Positions 21,405 to 31,759 of a stretch of 64,000 nt of DNA are shown piece by piece (within the stretch, counting starts at the first letter, position 1; each line of letters begins with the position of its first letter). The position numbers and the translations under genes are program-made. The DNA is from Symbiodinium kawagutii (Eukaryota; Sar; Dinophyceae; Suessiales; Symbiodiniaceae), in assembly GCA_009767595.1 (NCBI GenBank), contig VSDK01012998.1, forward strand, positions 261,760-325,759. Reading direction: 5' to 3'. Under the pieces are notes generated by a model. The model saw nothing but the letters and a program-made list of their open reading frames with translations, searched no databases and was not told the origin of the DNA.

Positions 21405-24400
21405 ATGGGGAACCGAAGAGGGAAAAGACCTGCCCGGCGCTCTGTTCGACGCAGATTCCGTCGGCCTTGTGTTCGACTGTTCCAAAATCTAATGGCTTGG
21501 CTTGTGTTTCTGGTTTTTTGCTTGTGGAACTATAGTTTTACTGCTTTTCGTATGTGTCAGGGTCGGCTACAAAGACTGGCCTCCCAGATTGTGGAAAATC
21601 CACGCGGCAGTGAAGCAAACCTTGTGCCTTCGCGGCCTTGCTTGCCTGACTTGTCATGCTTAGTTGCGGATTGGAATTGCCTTGCCGACAACATGGTTGT
21701 TGACCGCGTGGTGCTTGCCTTGCATACTTGGATGAACCAGGTCCATGTTGATGAGCATGTCACACATGATTTAGCTAGAATTTTGCATGGTCAACTTGGT
21801 GCTTCACATGTCCTTGGTGGCAGCTTGGATTCATGTGTTGTTCGATGTACCTTGCTTGCATGTTGTGCTTGTGATGACCCATTGCTAGCTAAAGATTTGG
21901 CTCACCAGCTTGGAATTATAGCGCGTGCTATGGTCCATTGGGCTTTCCCCCCCGAAATAAAAACCAAGAAAATTACCAGCTTGGAGTTTGACCACTTGTT
22001 GCATGTCGTGGGCTCTGTTCGCATGTTGTTGCATACTCGCTGGCAGTTGTTGGCTGGTCGTCGCCGACGGGCTTGGGCGAAGCAACGCCTACAGTGTGTG
22101 CACCCTGACCTGTTTGTTGCATTGTCACAACCTGGCCCTTTGTCCATGGTGAACAAACGTGCTTGCGCTAGTTTTCTGGCCACGCAAATCAAATGTAAGT
22201 CGTTCCAAGGCCTTGGTCAGGGTTTCTTGTATTTGCTTTGTTCAGTGCGGCATTGTTACCTTGGCAGCACAGCCTGCGACCGTCGTGTGTGGCGATGCAC
22301 CTTGCGGGCGCCCATGGCCCGCTTTTATGAGCATTTACATGACTTAAGGACCACCCGCCGCTCTGCCAGTTATGCCAAGTTTTTACGCAAATCTTCCATC
22401 TTCAAGCATGTCCACCTTGGTGATTTTTGTGTTTGGGTTGTTGGTGTTCAGCAGTTGCCCATGGTGCGGGCCTTGGAGCATTGTTTCCTGCGCTCGGGTA
22501 ATTGGCCTGCTAATAGCCAAAGCACTAAGGCCCCTAACCACAAACCTATAAGACATAGCAAGGCCAGCCGGTTAGGTGGTAGGAGATGCCCGCCTCGGTT
22601 TCGTGAAAATGGCACAGCAGGGATAGGCCATGACAATCTTTCTAATCGGGTTTTGCACACAATCCAAAAAGCCGACCACCTTGTGCGCACCAGAGTGGCT
22701 TGCTTGCGTGTTTCGCTTGATCAGAAATACTTGTCCCAAAGCTTCTTCCTCAATTTTCACAATGCATATTGGCATGTTTGCTTGCATCGGTTTGCCCTCA
22801 CTGGTGAAACTGGCCCCCTTGACTTGCGTCATGAGCAATGTGCCCCGCTTTTTGCTTGCTACGTTTGTGAAACAAAAACCACTTGCTGGGAGTCAATTCG
22901 ACAGCGCTGGGCTCTGCAGACCCAGCCGCCAGGAAGCGAAGCCATTGTTGCCATGTTTGTGTTACTTGACCAGCCCAGTTGTAATACCAGGAAACGTGGC
23001 ATTCTTGCTTGTGACCGTTGGCTCCGCTGTCATGGGCTACCGGGCACTCGCAAGAGGCGCGTTCGCTGGCCACTTGCACTTCCCCAACGCTTGTTTCACT
23101 CCTGCCTGCATGACATTCGCAAACATTTGTCGGTTACCCATGGCTCTTTGTTAGCACGGTGGTTCACCACCCAGGTGCAAAGTGTTCAGCCACCGCGGCG
23201 CACATACGCCAGCCAATGGAACCACATAAAGACTTGCCGCAACATGAGTGATGTGAACTTGTTTGATTTGCCCCCTGCTGCTTTGCGTCTTTCGCCAGAG
23301 GAAGGTGCCCAAATGCAACTTTGCAAACGGTACTGGCGAACGCCGGTTTGGGAGTCTGACTTTGACATTGCGCATCATGCTCTCGCCAGCTTGCGCGCTT
23401 GGCTCAGGTCCTTCGGCCATGAGCAAACTCGAGACTGGCAAAGTCACATCCGTGGGTGGCTGTATCGCCGCCAAGCCAATAGCACACTCGATATGAAACA
23501 GCATTTTTCGTATGTTGCAACTTTGGTCATCCCCCCCGAACAAGTAGCTGTACCAGAGGACAAAGATAAGGCTTCGTGTTGGATCATGCCTGTGACCATC
23601 TACCACAAACTTTTAGTTCTGATGGTTAACCAAGACGTTCATCACTGGGTTCGCTGTTCCGGTTCAGTGGCTGACATAGTTGAGTCATATCGGCAAGCAC
23701 ACGTTGACAGATTGCCCTCTCACCTACAAGTTTCTTGCTCTGCGTCTAGGTGGAAAAATTGGAACTTGCCGTACATGTACATCAACATCAAATCCAAGTG
23801 CTTCAAAAGTGGGATTGGTCGAACTTGCGAAAAACTCCAACATGCTTGTTGCCGACGTGTTGTGAGCTGGGCAGCGCACCCGTGTAAGCGGCTTTACAAG
23901 TCAACTGCCAGAGCACTTGAGGCAGCCGTGAGGCTGTGGGGAAAAGGCTTTGAGACGCAGGACTTGTTTTCCGCGGTCGGTGACTTGCGTGCCGCTGTTG
24001 CAAAACTCAGCTTTCATCATCGTTTCGTGTCATGTTGCTTTCGATGCCGGTCTCAGAAGCCGCCTCTGTGCATTTGGGTTGGTGATGCGGCTCAATTGTT
24101 TGAGGAAGTTTCTCGTGCAGATGTTTTACAACGCTTGCATGCTATCCTCGCTGAGCTAAAAAACATGCCCAGTGGAGATTTTGGTGTTGTGACAAAGAAA
24201 TGTCGCCGTTTGCATTTCTGGTTTGCCCGCAACAATTTCCGCCCTACACCAGGTGCTCAATTGCATAGATGGGATGAGATTGTGACGATCACTGAGCTTG
24301 CCTTGATGCAAACCTGTGTGACAGTAGGCCCGGTGTTGTTTCAACAGTGTCGCGGTGTTCCAATAGGGGGTTTCTTGTCCAAGCAGTGTGCTTCAATTTT

Positions 24401-25034
24401 ACTTGGTGCTTCCGAAGCGCATTGGGTTGATAATCATGTTGGCAAAGGCATCTGGTACCCTGATGACATGGACTTTTTCGCTGCCGTTGCGGCCACTCGC
24501 TACGTTGATGACTTGTGCCTTGTTTCTTCGGTTCTCTGTGAAAACTGCTTACATGAGTTGCCTGCGCACATCTATGACAAACCGGTCTGTTTTGATAAGA
24601 GTCCGGCCACGCACCTTGGGACTCCTTGGCTTGACGTGTGGCTTTCTTGTGTTGGCCCTGATTTACATGTCCATGCGCATGGTGTTGAACAAGCTTGGCG
24701 CTCGCTTGCAGCAAAAGGCGTCCTTGAACTTCCCACGAAGTTTCGCCTCGTCCCTTTCCAGGGTGAAGCAGTGATGGATGTTCCGCTCCTACTTGCCTTG
24801 CTCCATGGAAGGTTGAATCGTTGGCGTTCTCTGTGTTTGCCGCTTGCTAGCTTGCACCGTGCTGTTGAGTCTGAGTTGCAATTGTGGGCTTTGCATGGGT
24901 ACCCTTTAGGCATCACGTTGAAGATTTGGCGTAAGGGCCGCTATTGCCCCCAGGCAGTGGGCCATGCGCGCCAATTGTTAACCAAGGCCATTCGTGTGCA
25001 TGGACCAAATGCTTGCCTCCCAATGCAAGCTTGA
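21405..25034 (+). mobile_element. Penelope-like retroelement ORF: GIY-YIG-like nuclease plus reverse transcriptase
   Basis: One uninterrupted 1209-codon frame. Residues 274-360 resemble a GIY-YIG nuclease: FLYLLCS, then YLGST, then RFYEHL with Arg and Glu, then LEHCFLRSG. Residues about 716-1075 carry reverse transcriptase motifs in order: VPEDKDKASCW, LPYMYINIKSKCF, motif A IWVGDAAQLFEEV (D894), motif B RGVPIGGFLS, motif C ATRYVDDL with catalytic DD at 1035-1036, then a FDKS strand and LGTPWLDVWL. An Arg-rich N-terminus and Cys/His-rich stretches (about 478-495) could bind nucleic acid. The nuclease lies before the RT, as in the permuted Penelope-like clades (Naiad, Chlamys), rather than after it. 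The ATG at 21405 is the first in a frame without upstream protein-like sequence. No stop or frameshift interrupts it, so it is likely young. It is the only long plus-strand gene in the window. Confidence 0.8.
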
Positions 25035-25130
25035 CTCGGCCCACTCCACGGATTTCATTGTTGCAATTTCACAGTTTTGGTCCTGCTTTTCACCATTACT
25101 TGCATGAGTTTAACACATTCCTCCAGTAAC

Positions 25131-25843
25131 NNNNNNNNNNNNNNNNNNNNNNNNNNNNNNNNNNNNNNNNNNNNNNNNNNNNNNNNNNNNNNNNNNNNNN
25201 NNNNNNNNNNNNNNNNNNNNNNNNNNNNNNNNNNNNNNNNNNNNNNNNNNNNNNNNNNNNNNNNNNNNNNNNNNNNNNNNNNNNNNNNNNNNNNNNNNNN
25301 NNNNNNNNNNNNNNNNNNNNNNNNNNNNNNNNNNNNNNNNNNNNNNNNNNNNNNNNNNNNNNNNNNNNNNNNNNNNNNNNNNNNNNNNNNNNNNNNNNNN
25401 NNNNNNNNNNNNNNNNNNNNNNNNNNNNNNNNNNNNNNNNNNNNNNNNNNNNNNNNNNNNNNNNNNNNNNNNNNNNNNNNNNNNNNNNNNNNNNNNNNNN
25501 NNNNNNNNNNNNNNNNNNNNNNNNNNNNNNNNNNNNNNNNNNNNNNNNNNNNNNNNNNNNNNNNNNNNNNNNNNNNNNNNNNNNNNNNNNNNNNNNNNNN
25601 NNNNNNNNNNNNNNNNNNNNNNNNNNNNNNNNNNNNNNNNNNNNNNNNNNNNNNNNNNNNNNNNNNNNNNNNNNNNNNNNNNNNNNNNNNNNNNNNNNNN
25701 NNNNNNNNNNNNNNNNNNNNNNNNNNNNNNNNNNNNNNNNNNNNNNNNNNNNNNNNNNNNNNNNNNNNNNNNNNNNNNNNNNNNNNNNNNNNNNNNNNNN
25801 NNNNNNNNNNNNNNNNNNNNNNNNNNNNNNNNNNNNNNNNNNN
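25131..25843. other. Assembly gap of 713 N
   Basis: The gap begins about 96 bases after the retroelement stop and ends exactly where the right copy of the 52-bp repeat begins. The 3' part of the element is therefore not visible. Confidence 0.95.
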
Positions 25844-25895
25844 AACCCGGGAGAGAAAAGAGAAGCTTCTGCCGTGACTTCCTTGTGATCAGAAT
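25844..25895 (+). repeat. 52-bp direct repeat, right copy
   Basis: Exact match to 21150-21201. Sequence beyond it differs from that following the left copy. See the left copy for interpretations. Confidence 0.9.
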
Positions 25896-25904
25896 ATCAT
25901 CATT

Positions 25905-26145
25905 CTATGCTGTAGCAGCTCTATCCACCGCAATGTTCCGACCACCGCTCCGTTCTAAGTTCCCATCTGCACCGTAGCCGCTGAGGACATCTCCCACGGA
26001 GACCCCCAGGTGCTCCGCTTCTTGGTGCACCTCCGTCACCGTCATCGGCATCGAATCGGAGAAGGCCAGGCCCAACGGCTTGGTCCGCCATTCGACGTCC
26101 AGGGATTGGCTGCCACCGCTGCGTTCAAAGCGCAGCACCAGGCCT
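25905..26145 (-). CDS. Exon with PDZ-like module (copy 2)
   Basis: The minus strand reads VLRFERSGGSQSLDVEWRTK then PLGLAFSDSMPMTVTEVHQE and on to LGVSVGDVLSGYGAD, ending at a stop after DRAATA. The pattern FE...W+T+PLGLAF...GVSVGDVLSGYG matches the modules at 19513 and 27324 closely in spacing. An acceptor-like AG (TTGAG) lies near 26145. It is about 70 residues long, close to a minimal PDZ fold, and upstream exons are not identified. Its 3' side borders the right copy of the 52-bp repeat, so the gene end may have been altered by the element. Confidence 0.55.
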
Positions 26146-26199
26146 CAAGCTCTACACGGCGCCGCGGCAAACCAAGGCACTTCTAAGTGAAGTAAATAC

Positions 26200-27299
26200 T
26201 TGCACTGCTTAGTGCACTGCTGAATGCACCTAGAAGTCAGACTTGTCCAAACCAATGTTAGACAAAACTTTGAATGGGATTCCCAGAAGTCTGTAAAAGA
26301 GATGCAAATTCAATCAAACAAGTGCAAATGGACTCAATTCACAGCGTGGCCAACTTTGGCAGAGTTGCGTGGGACCAAAGGAAGACGGTCAGCGCGTGTT
26401 TTCATTTCGCGCCAAATGGTGTCGAAAGCTTTGCCCTCTGTTTTAATCATTCCGGACAAATGATCCTCAGCCACAATTTTGCTGAAAGTTGATGAAAGTT
26501 GGTCATCATTGACTTACAGTATTTGATTTGACTTCCCTTAGAATCCTTCGTTCTTCCTGCTCGTGACCCCATGATTGCTGGCTACAGCTATGATTGGTTG
26601 GGAGCAAAGCACCAAGGGTGACATGCAGTCAAACCAATTTCGATATGGTTGCCGCTGTTGCAGAGCGATTGACAGCATGGGGCATGGATTAATGCCTTTG
26701 ATGCATCATGGAAATTGACGATTGCATATGCACGCGTTGGCTTTAAGTCGTTTCACACACACACACAACGTGTGTTTTTCTAGGTTGCTCCATTTGCTCC
26801 ATATTCCTTCCGATGTGGTCCTCGAAGCTCTTTCTGAGACTTTGCTGGTATTGGAAGCAATGAAAAGAAAACAAAAGAAAATGGCTGGATAATCTGCAAA
26901 CCATGAATAGAGACAACAAATAGATGTGAGATGATGTGATGATGGATGTGGAGAAATCGACTGGGAGCGTGCTCTGTGTCTTGACAATATGGTCACGGAT
27001 GGCAGGATGGATGGCGACCCTGCGGGAAAGGCGGATGGGGCAGGGCATGAAATGAGTCTAACGCCGCAGTATGTCGTAGTGTTAGACTTCTTGAACTTGG
27101 AAACCATCGAACTCACAGGACTTAGAGTCCGAAGTGGGTACAAAGAAACTTCCTGTTGACAGGAAAAGGATGGAAAAGGATGGAAAAGGATGGAAAAGGA
27201 TGGAAAAGGATGGTCGCAGGTTTTGATCCTGTGGTTTGCTAAAGTAGGTCAGCACAGAAAGCCGCACTCCCAAACCCATATATCAATCTGACTGCACAA
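26200..27299. other. Intergenic stretch
   Basis: No gene is supported; frames on both strands lack motifs. A CA run lies at 26756-26767, and a 10-bp minisatellite at 27162-27212 is listed separately. Confidence 0.4.
27162..27212. repeat. GGAAAAGGAT minisatellite, 5 units
   Basis: Five near-perfect 10-bp units in tandem between two minus-strand PDZ-like exons. No coding role is apparent. Confidence 0.9.
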
Positions 27300-27322
27300 C
27301 TAGGAAGGACAACTCAACTCAC

Positions 27323-28536
27323 AATCTGAGTGCAGGTCGCCAATAGCAACCAACGCGTCTCCCTTCTTCAGTCCCGTATGATTGGCATCCCTTCCCACGT
27401 AGGCCACCTTTGGTGGACTTGATTGTTCGTAGAATCCAAGTCCCAGAGGTTGATATTTCCACTCTAAGGTCTGTTTCCATCCTCCAGGGGTCTCAAACTC
27501 CAAAACGGTGAAAGGAACGCTTTCTGGCTTCTCCGGATCTGGATCTGGCTCAGGCTTTGAAGACTTCTTACAGCACTTCCAAATGATCACACCAATGACA
27601 GCAAGGGCAACCACAATGGCTCCAATGATCAAAAGCCAATTGGTGCCACTTGCCTCAACAACTATCAAAGGCGCTCCATTTTCCACGAAGTCGCCTTGGA
27701 GCAAGCCTTGCAAGTGGCTTACTGTGCCAGAAACATTTGATGTGACATCATGAGCTCCCTTCATGGTGGTAACTTGCAATAGGGCATCTCCAGCATGAAC
27801 ATAGTCTCCTAGATCGACATACCATTGCTGGAAAAGCGAAGAATTTTCAGCTCTGATGATATATTTGTTCTCAGAGTCCTCTTCAGCCAAGTCGAAAATG
27901 CGCGGATTGGTCACATATTTCAAATCTGGACTGTCTGTATGCTCAACACGGGCGCAAAACAATGCTTCTGTTGAAAAAAGGAAACCGTGCATTTCTTGCG
28001 CTCCAACGTCGATCTGAATCTGAAACGATTCAAGGTCCACAAAGCGAAGAGTTGCTGCTTCTTTGAACTGGTCCAGAGTGAAAACTGAGGGGCTAGTTGG
28101 AGTCAATGAGTGAGGGTTAGTCTTGCTTGCATGGAATGAGATCCAATTGCCACCAGTGTCGTCCTGGTGGTTCACCACGACTGCAGTATCTTGTGCAAGA
28201 ATTGCATCGGTCCAATTGCCCAGAATTTTGAGATATTTGTGACTATTCCAATTCGTATCTACCAGTTGAGCGAAAGATATTGCAAAATAAGGAAGCTTCA
28301 CTGGCTCTTGGCTTTCAGGAGAGCGAAAGCTCACCTGTAGCCGTGTGGCCGTTGCCTGATTTGTCACCATGCCAAAGCCGTTGTGCAAGGATGTAGTGGC
28401 TTTGATCCAAGGATGGTCGTGAAGAGCTTCAAACACCATCTCAACTGCGTTGCCATCCTGGTCCAATAAGTTGTATGCAAACTGCTGGCCGGGCGCATGG
28501 ATCATGGTGCTCGACACAATACCCTCAACGCTCTGT
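27323..28536 (-). CDS. Membrane protein: lipoyl-like domain, one TM helix, PDZ-like domain
   Basis: A single large exon. The frame runs 450 codons, but an acceptor (CCAAGTCACAG) near 28537 and a GTGAGT donor at 27322-27317 bound the likely exon, so both protein ends lie elsewhere. Numbered in the full frame: residues 45-270 form a beta-rich region of unknown family with NxS/T sites (NWT, NSS). Residues 275-333 match a biotinyl/lipoyl hammerhead fold (VDLGDYVHAGDALLQVTTMK, then SGTVSHLQGLLQGDFVENG); Lys298 sits where the modified lysine would be. Residues 338-358 are one membrane helix followed by KCCKK, implying the N-terminal part is lumenal or extracellular. Residues 381-440 are a PDZ-like module (FTVLEFE, LEWKYQPLGLGF, GLKKGDALVAIGD). 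Its role is unknown; a surface or lumenal sensor tied to a cytosolic scaffold would fit. Confidence 0.65.
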
Positions 28537-29343
28537 GACTTGGAACACAATGAACTTCCGACTGATTTTCCTTGGTGTCCCAGGGACATTACCATCACGA
28601 GATTACATTGAGATTGAATATGCATATATGATCGTATATGTATATATTTCATCGCATTATTTCATATACAATATCATATGATAAGATAATATATGATAGA
28701 GAGCACAGTATAGTGCGGTCATGTCAGGGTGCATCAGGGTCATCACTCATCACTCTCCCTGTACAGTGTCCAGCTTGTGCCGAGCTTGGCTTCCAGAAGC
28801 AAGCTATCTCTGCCAAGGTTCCAGGGGAACGTGCAACCTTGGAAGCAAACTTGCAATGGGACAACCACCACAGCCATTTTTGAGCTGCCAAAATGGGAAA
28901 CCTCTTGGCATTCCATTTTAGTTTAGGAATGACAATTGGTTTTCAGGTACAGCCAGCTAGGGTACAGTCGTAATCTCCCTGCAGATTGGGGGGATGACGT
29001 TTGATGACGGGAATGGCAGCGGGATGGAAACCATATTTGCAGTTACAGCCAGTTTAGGGCATTCCAAAGAAGCAACCCATTGCCCTGAGAATTCTTTGCT
29101 GGACTTCAGCGTGGAACAGAGAGGCTCTGGCATTCGAAATAATCTGACAAAAGCTTCTGTATGCTTCCAACAAAGAGCCAAAACGTCGAAAACACAATTT
29201 GTCTGAACATAATTCTGTACACATCGCCAAACACCAAATTACATGACAAATGTTGCGATTGAATTTCCACCACCCCTCCTTGCGAAGGATTTCGTGCAAC
29301 ATGATTCAAGAAATTGTTGTGAGTGCTGTTCCATCACTCAACC

Positions 29344-29461
29344 GGTGGTTTCTTAAAATAGGGTACCCCCCAAATATCAAAAATTCCTGATTTAGTACTA
29401 TAGATGGTTAAAACATGTTAAGACAGGATGATTTGGGGTATCCCTATTTTGAGAAACACCC
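29344..29461 (-). mobile_element. MITE-like element, GGTGGTTTCTCAA family, copy 1
   Basis: About 118 bp with terminal inverted repeats: GGTGGTTTCTTAAAATAGGG at the left and CCCTATTTTGAGAAACACC at the right. Read on the minus strand, the interior begins CCCCAAATCATCC, as do the interiors at 43613 and 57605 on the plus strand, so this copy is inverted relative to them. It encodes nothing. Confidence 0.8.
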
Positions 29462-29782
29462 AGCTAGCTCGGAAACATTCTGCAAGAAAAATCTGTTGAA
29501 CTTGCAGCTTTGCAACTGTTGAAGATCTCCATGAGCCCAGTGAAATGCCAATGGCGACGATTGCAGCCAATATCAAGCCAGTCTGCCAAAAACTGACACT
29601 AACTGTCCTCCCACCAACGCTTGCCTGGGGCAGTAGGGTTGTGAAACAAAGACCCTGCAAGATTGCAACAAGTATTATTTTGCTGACAACACTGAAGAAT
29701 CCTTGAAATTCAACCACTCCTAGGACATTTCACGAGAAAAGCTGGGAAACATCTGAACACGACAATCTAGCAAATCCATTTC

Positions 29783-29835
29783 ATATGGTGGTTTCTCAAG
29801 ATAGGGGTACCCTATGGCTTGAGAAACCACCATAT
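29783..29835. mobile_element. MITE-like element, GGTGGTTTCTCAA family, near-perfect palindrome
   Basis: A 53-bp near-perfect palindrome: ATATGGTGGTTTCTCAAG faces CTTGAGAAACCACCATAT across a GGGGTACCC centre. It has the termini of the family without the interior, so it is a deletion form or a minimal end-to-end copy. Confidence 0.8.
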
Positions 29836-30679
29836 TTGTGAGGTTTCTGGCATTTTCTGGTTACTTTGATCCACCCGCTCCTGACGAGTGGACGTGGCTG
29901 GACGATCGAGCATGAAGGTTTCTTTAAGCATGGCTACCCTTGGGGGGCTGCAACGCGTAATCACGATAGCCTCCAAGGAGTGAAAAAGAACAACCGGCTG
30001 CAACATAGCTGGTTACAAAAAACAGATTATATATGTATAAATGAATATGAAGATGTATAAGTGGCCTGTCACAATTTAAATGTGAATAAATCCTTCAGCT
30101 TACTGTATTTTGCATCTTGTGAACTCATGCTTGCGTCCTTTTGTGGTATACTTCAGTTGCCTGACATTTGAAGCTTGGGCCGCAACCAACTTAGACCGAT
30201 CCAGTACGTAAAAAACATCCCAACACTCAAAGGCCGCACTCTCACCACGACACACCAAACTTGTCCCATGCAAGTTCTCTGAGTGTGGAGCTTCGAGGAT
30301 TGCCCAGAGACACAAATGCCATAGCTCACAAACAAATGCGGAAAGCATTCAACGTCCACAATGCGAGGGTTGCAAGTCTTTGTCTATTGCAGAGCACGAA
30401 TCAATGAAGGAAAAAAACATATGCATGATATATCGAAAGATAATTATATCATAGCCGAAGGAAGTTTAGAAGTCTAACTTCCGACAATATGGACAACTCA
30501 GCTAGGGTAGATCGCCTATGCAGATGTGAGAAAGAAGAGATGTGAGAAAGATGAGAGTGCGAGTGCGCCAAAATGTTAGGAAAGTCGCGAAATGCTGTGT
30601 TTTGCAAGGTTTTGTGCATCATGAGGGTCCAGAAGGGTACCTCGCTAAAGCGGCGGGTGCGGACCACTGTGGCGGAAGG

Positions 30680-31330
30680 TGTGTGCAAAAATCGTTAAAA
30701 AACCTAGGCGCGAAGCACATTTGGAAGTCAAAATCGTAAAAACATGTCAGCCTCGGAGCACTTTTGGAAGTTGCAACTTGCAAAATCGTTAAAAAACCTA
30801 GGCGCGAAGCACATTTGGAAGTCAAAATCGTAAAAACATGTCAGCTCCGGAGCACTTTTGATGACTCATGATTCTCAAAACTGGCACGCTGCCTGCGCGC
30901 GAAGCAAATTTTTAAGATAAAATCTTGTACCAAAATAAGAACTGCAATTTTACTAGCGTTTCGGGCCACTTTTCGGAGATGTCATATGATCATGAAAATT
31001 GGCACGCCGCCTGCGCGCGAAGCACATTCTCACGTCCGAAGTCGCAAAAACTCGTGGTTTTTAACAAGTTTTGAAAGTTGCATGTCCGAAAAAGTGCACG
31101 CGGCCAGGGCGAGAAGCACATTTTGAAGCAAATGTGTCAAAACACAGCACGTTTTGACACTTTTTGAACACAGGAGACAAAAGTAGGAAAACACTTGCGT
31201 TTCGCGTCACTTTTCGTGATTTATGTAGCCAAAATGTGCACAGCGCTTGCGCGCCAAGCACATTTGCAGGTCAAAAGTAGCAAAACACTTGATGATCGGA
31301 ACACCTTTGCAAGGTCCAATTATCAAAAGT
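30680..31330. repeat. Degenerate tandem array, about 95-bp unit with GCGCGAAGCACATTT core
   Basis: The core occurs at about 30708, 30802, 30897, 31015, 31107 and 31251, giving periods of 92-144 bases. The first two units are nearly identical over more than 60 bases; later units are diverged. It ends against the GATA-type repeat. Confidence 0.85.
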
Positions 31331-31340
31331 GGCCAAACAC

Positions 31341-31755
31341 CTAGATGGATAGATAGATAGATAGATAGCTAGATAGAATAGCTAGAATAGATAGATGGAA
31401 TAGACAGACAATTGGATAGCCAGATTCAGATGGCTAGATGGGTCGATAGATAGACAGATAGGTAGACGAAACGAGAGTCAGATAGATAAGTAGATAGATA
31501 GTCAGGTAGAAAGACAGAAAGATAGACAGATGGACACATAGATGATCAGACAAATAATTCGGTAGATAGATAGACAGATAGATAGATGGGCAGATAGGTA
31601 AATAGATAGATGGACAGGTAGATAGATAGATACATAGACAGAAAGATGACGAGATAGATAGTGAGGTAGATAGAAAGACAAGTACATAGGCAGATAGATA
31701 AACGAATAGATCATCAGATAGATAGATAGATAGACAGTCAGACAGACAGAAAGAA
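31341..31755. repeat. GATA-type microsatellite field
   Basis: About 415 bases of imperfect ATAG/ACAG tetranucleotide repeats. Antisense frames rich in Ser, Tyr, Ile and Leu here are artefacts of the repeat. Confidence 0.95.
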
Positions 31756-31759
31756 AACT

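Larger units (their letters stand above)
28660..30680. other. Intergenic stretch with two small inverted-repeat elements
   Basis: No coding frame is supported. Two members of the GGTGGTTTCTCAA family (29344-29461 and 29783-29835) are listed separately. Confidence 0.5.

Noticed and set aside
25077-25877. 266-codon frame spanning the large gap
   Set aside because: Nearly all of it is N; only the first and last few codons are real.
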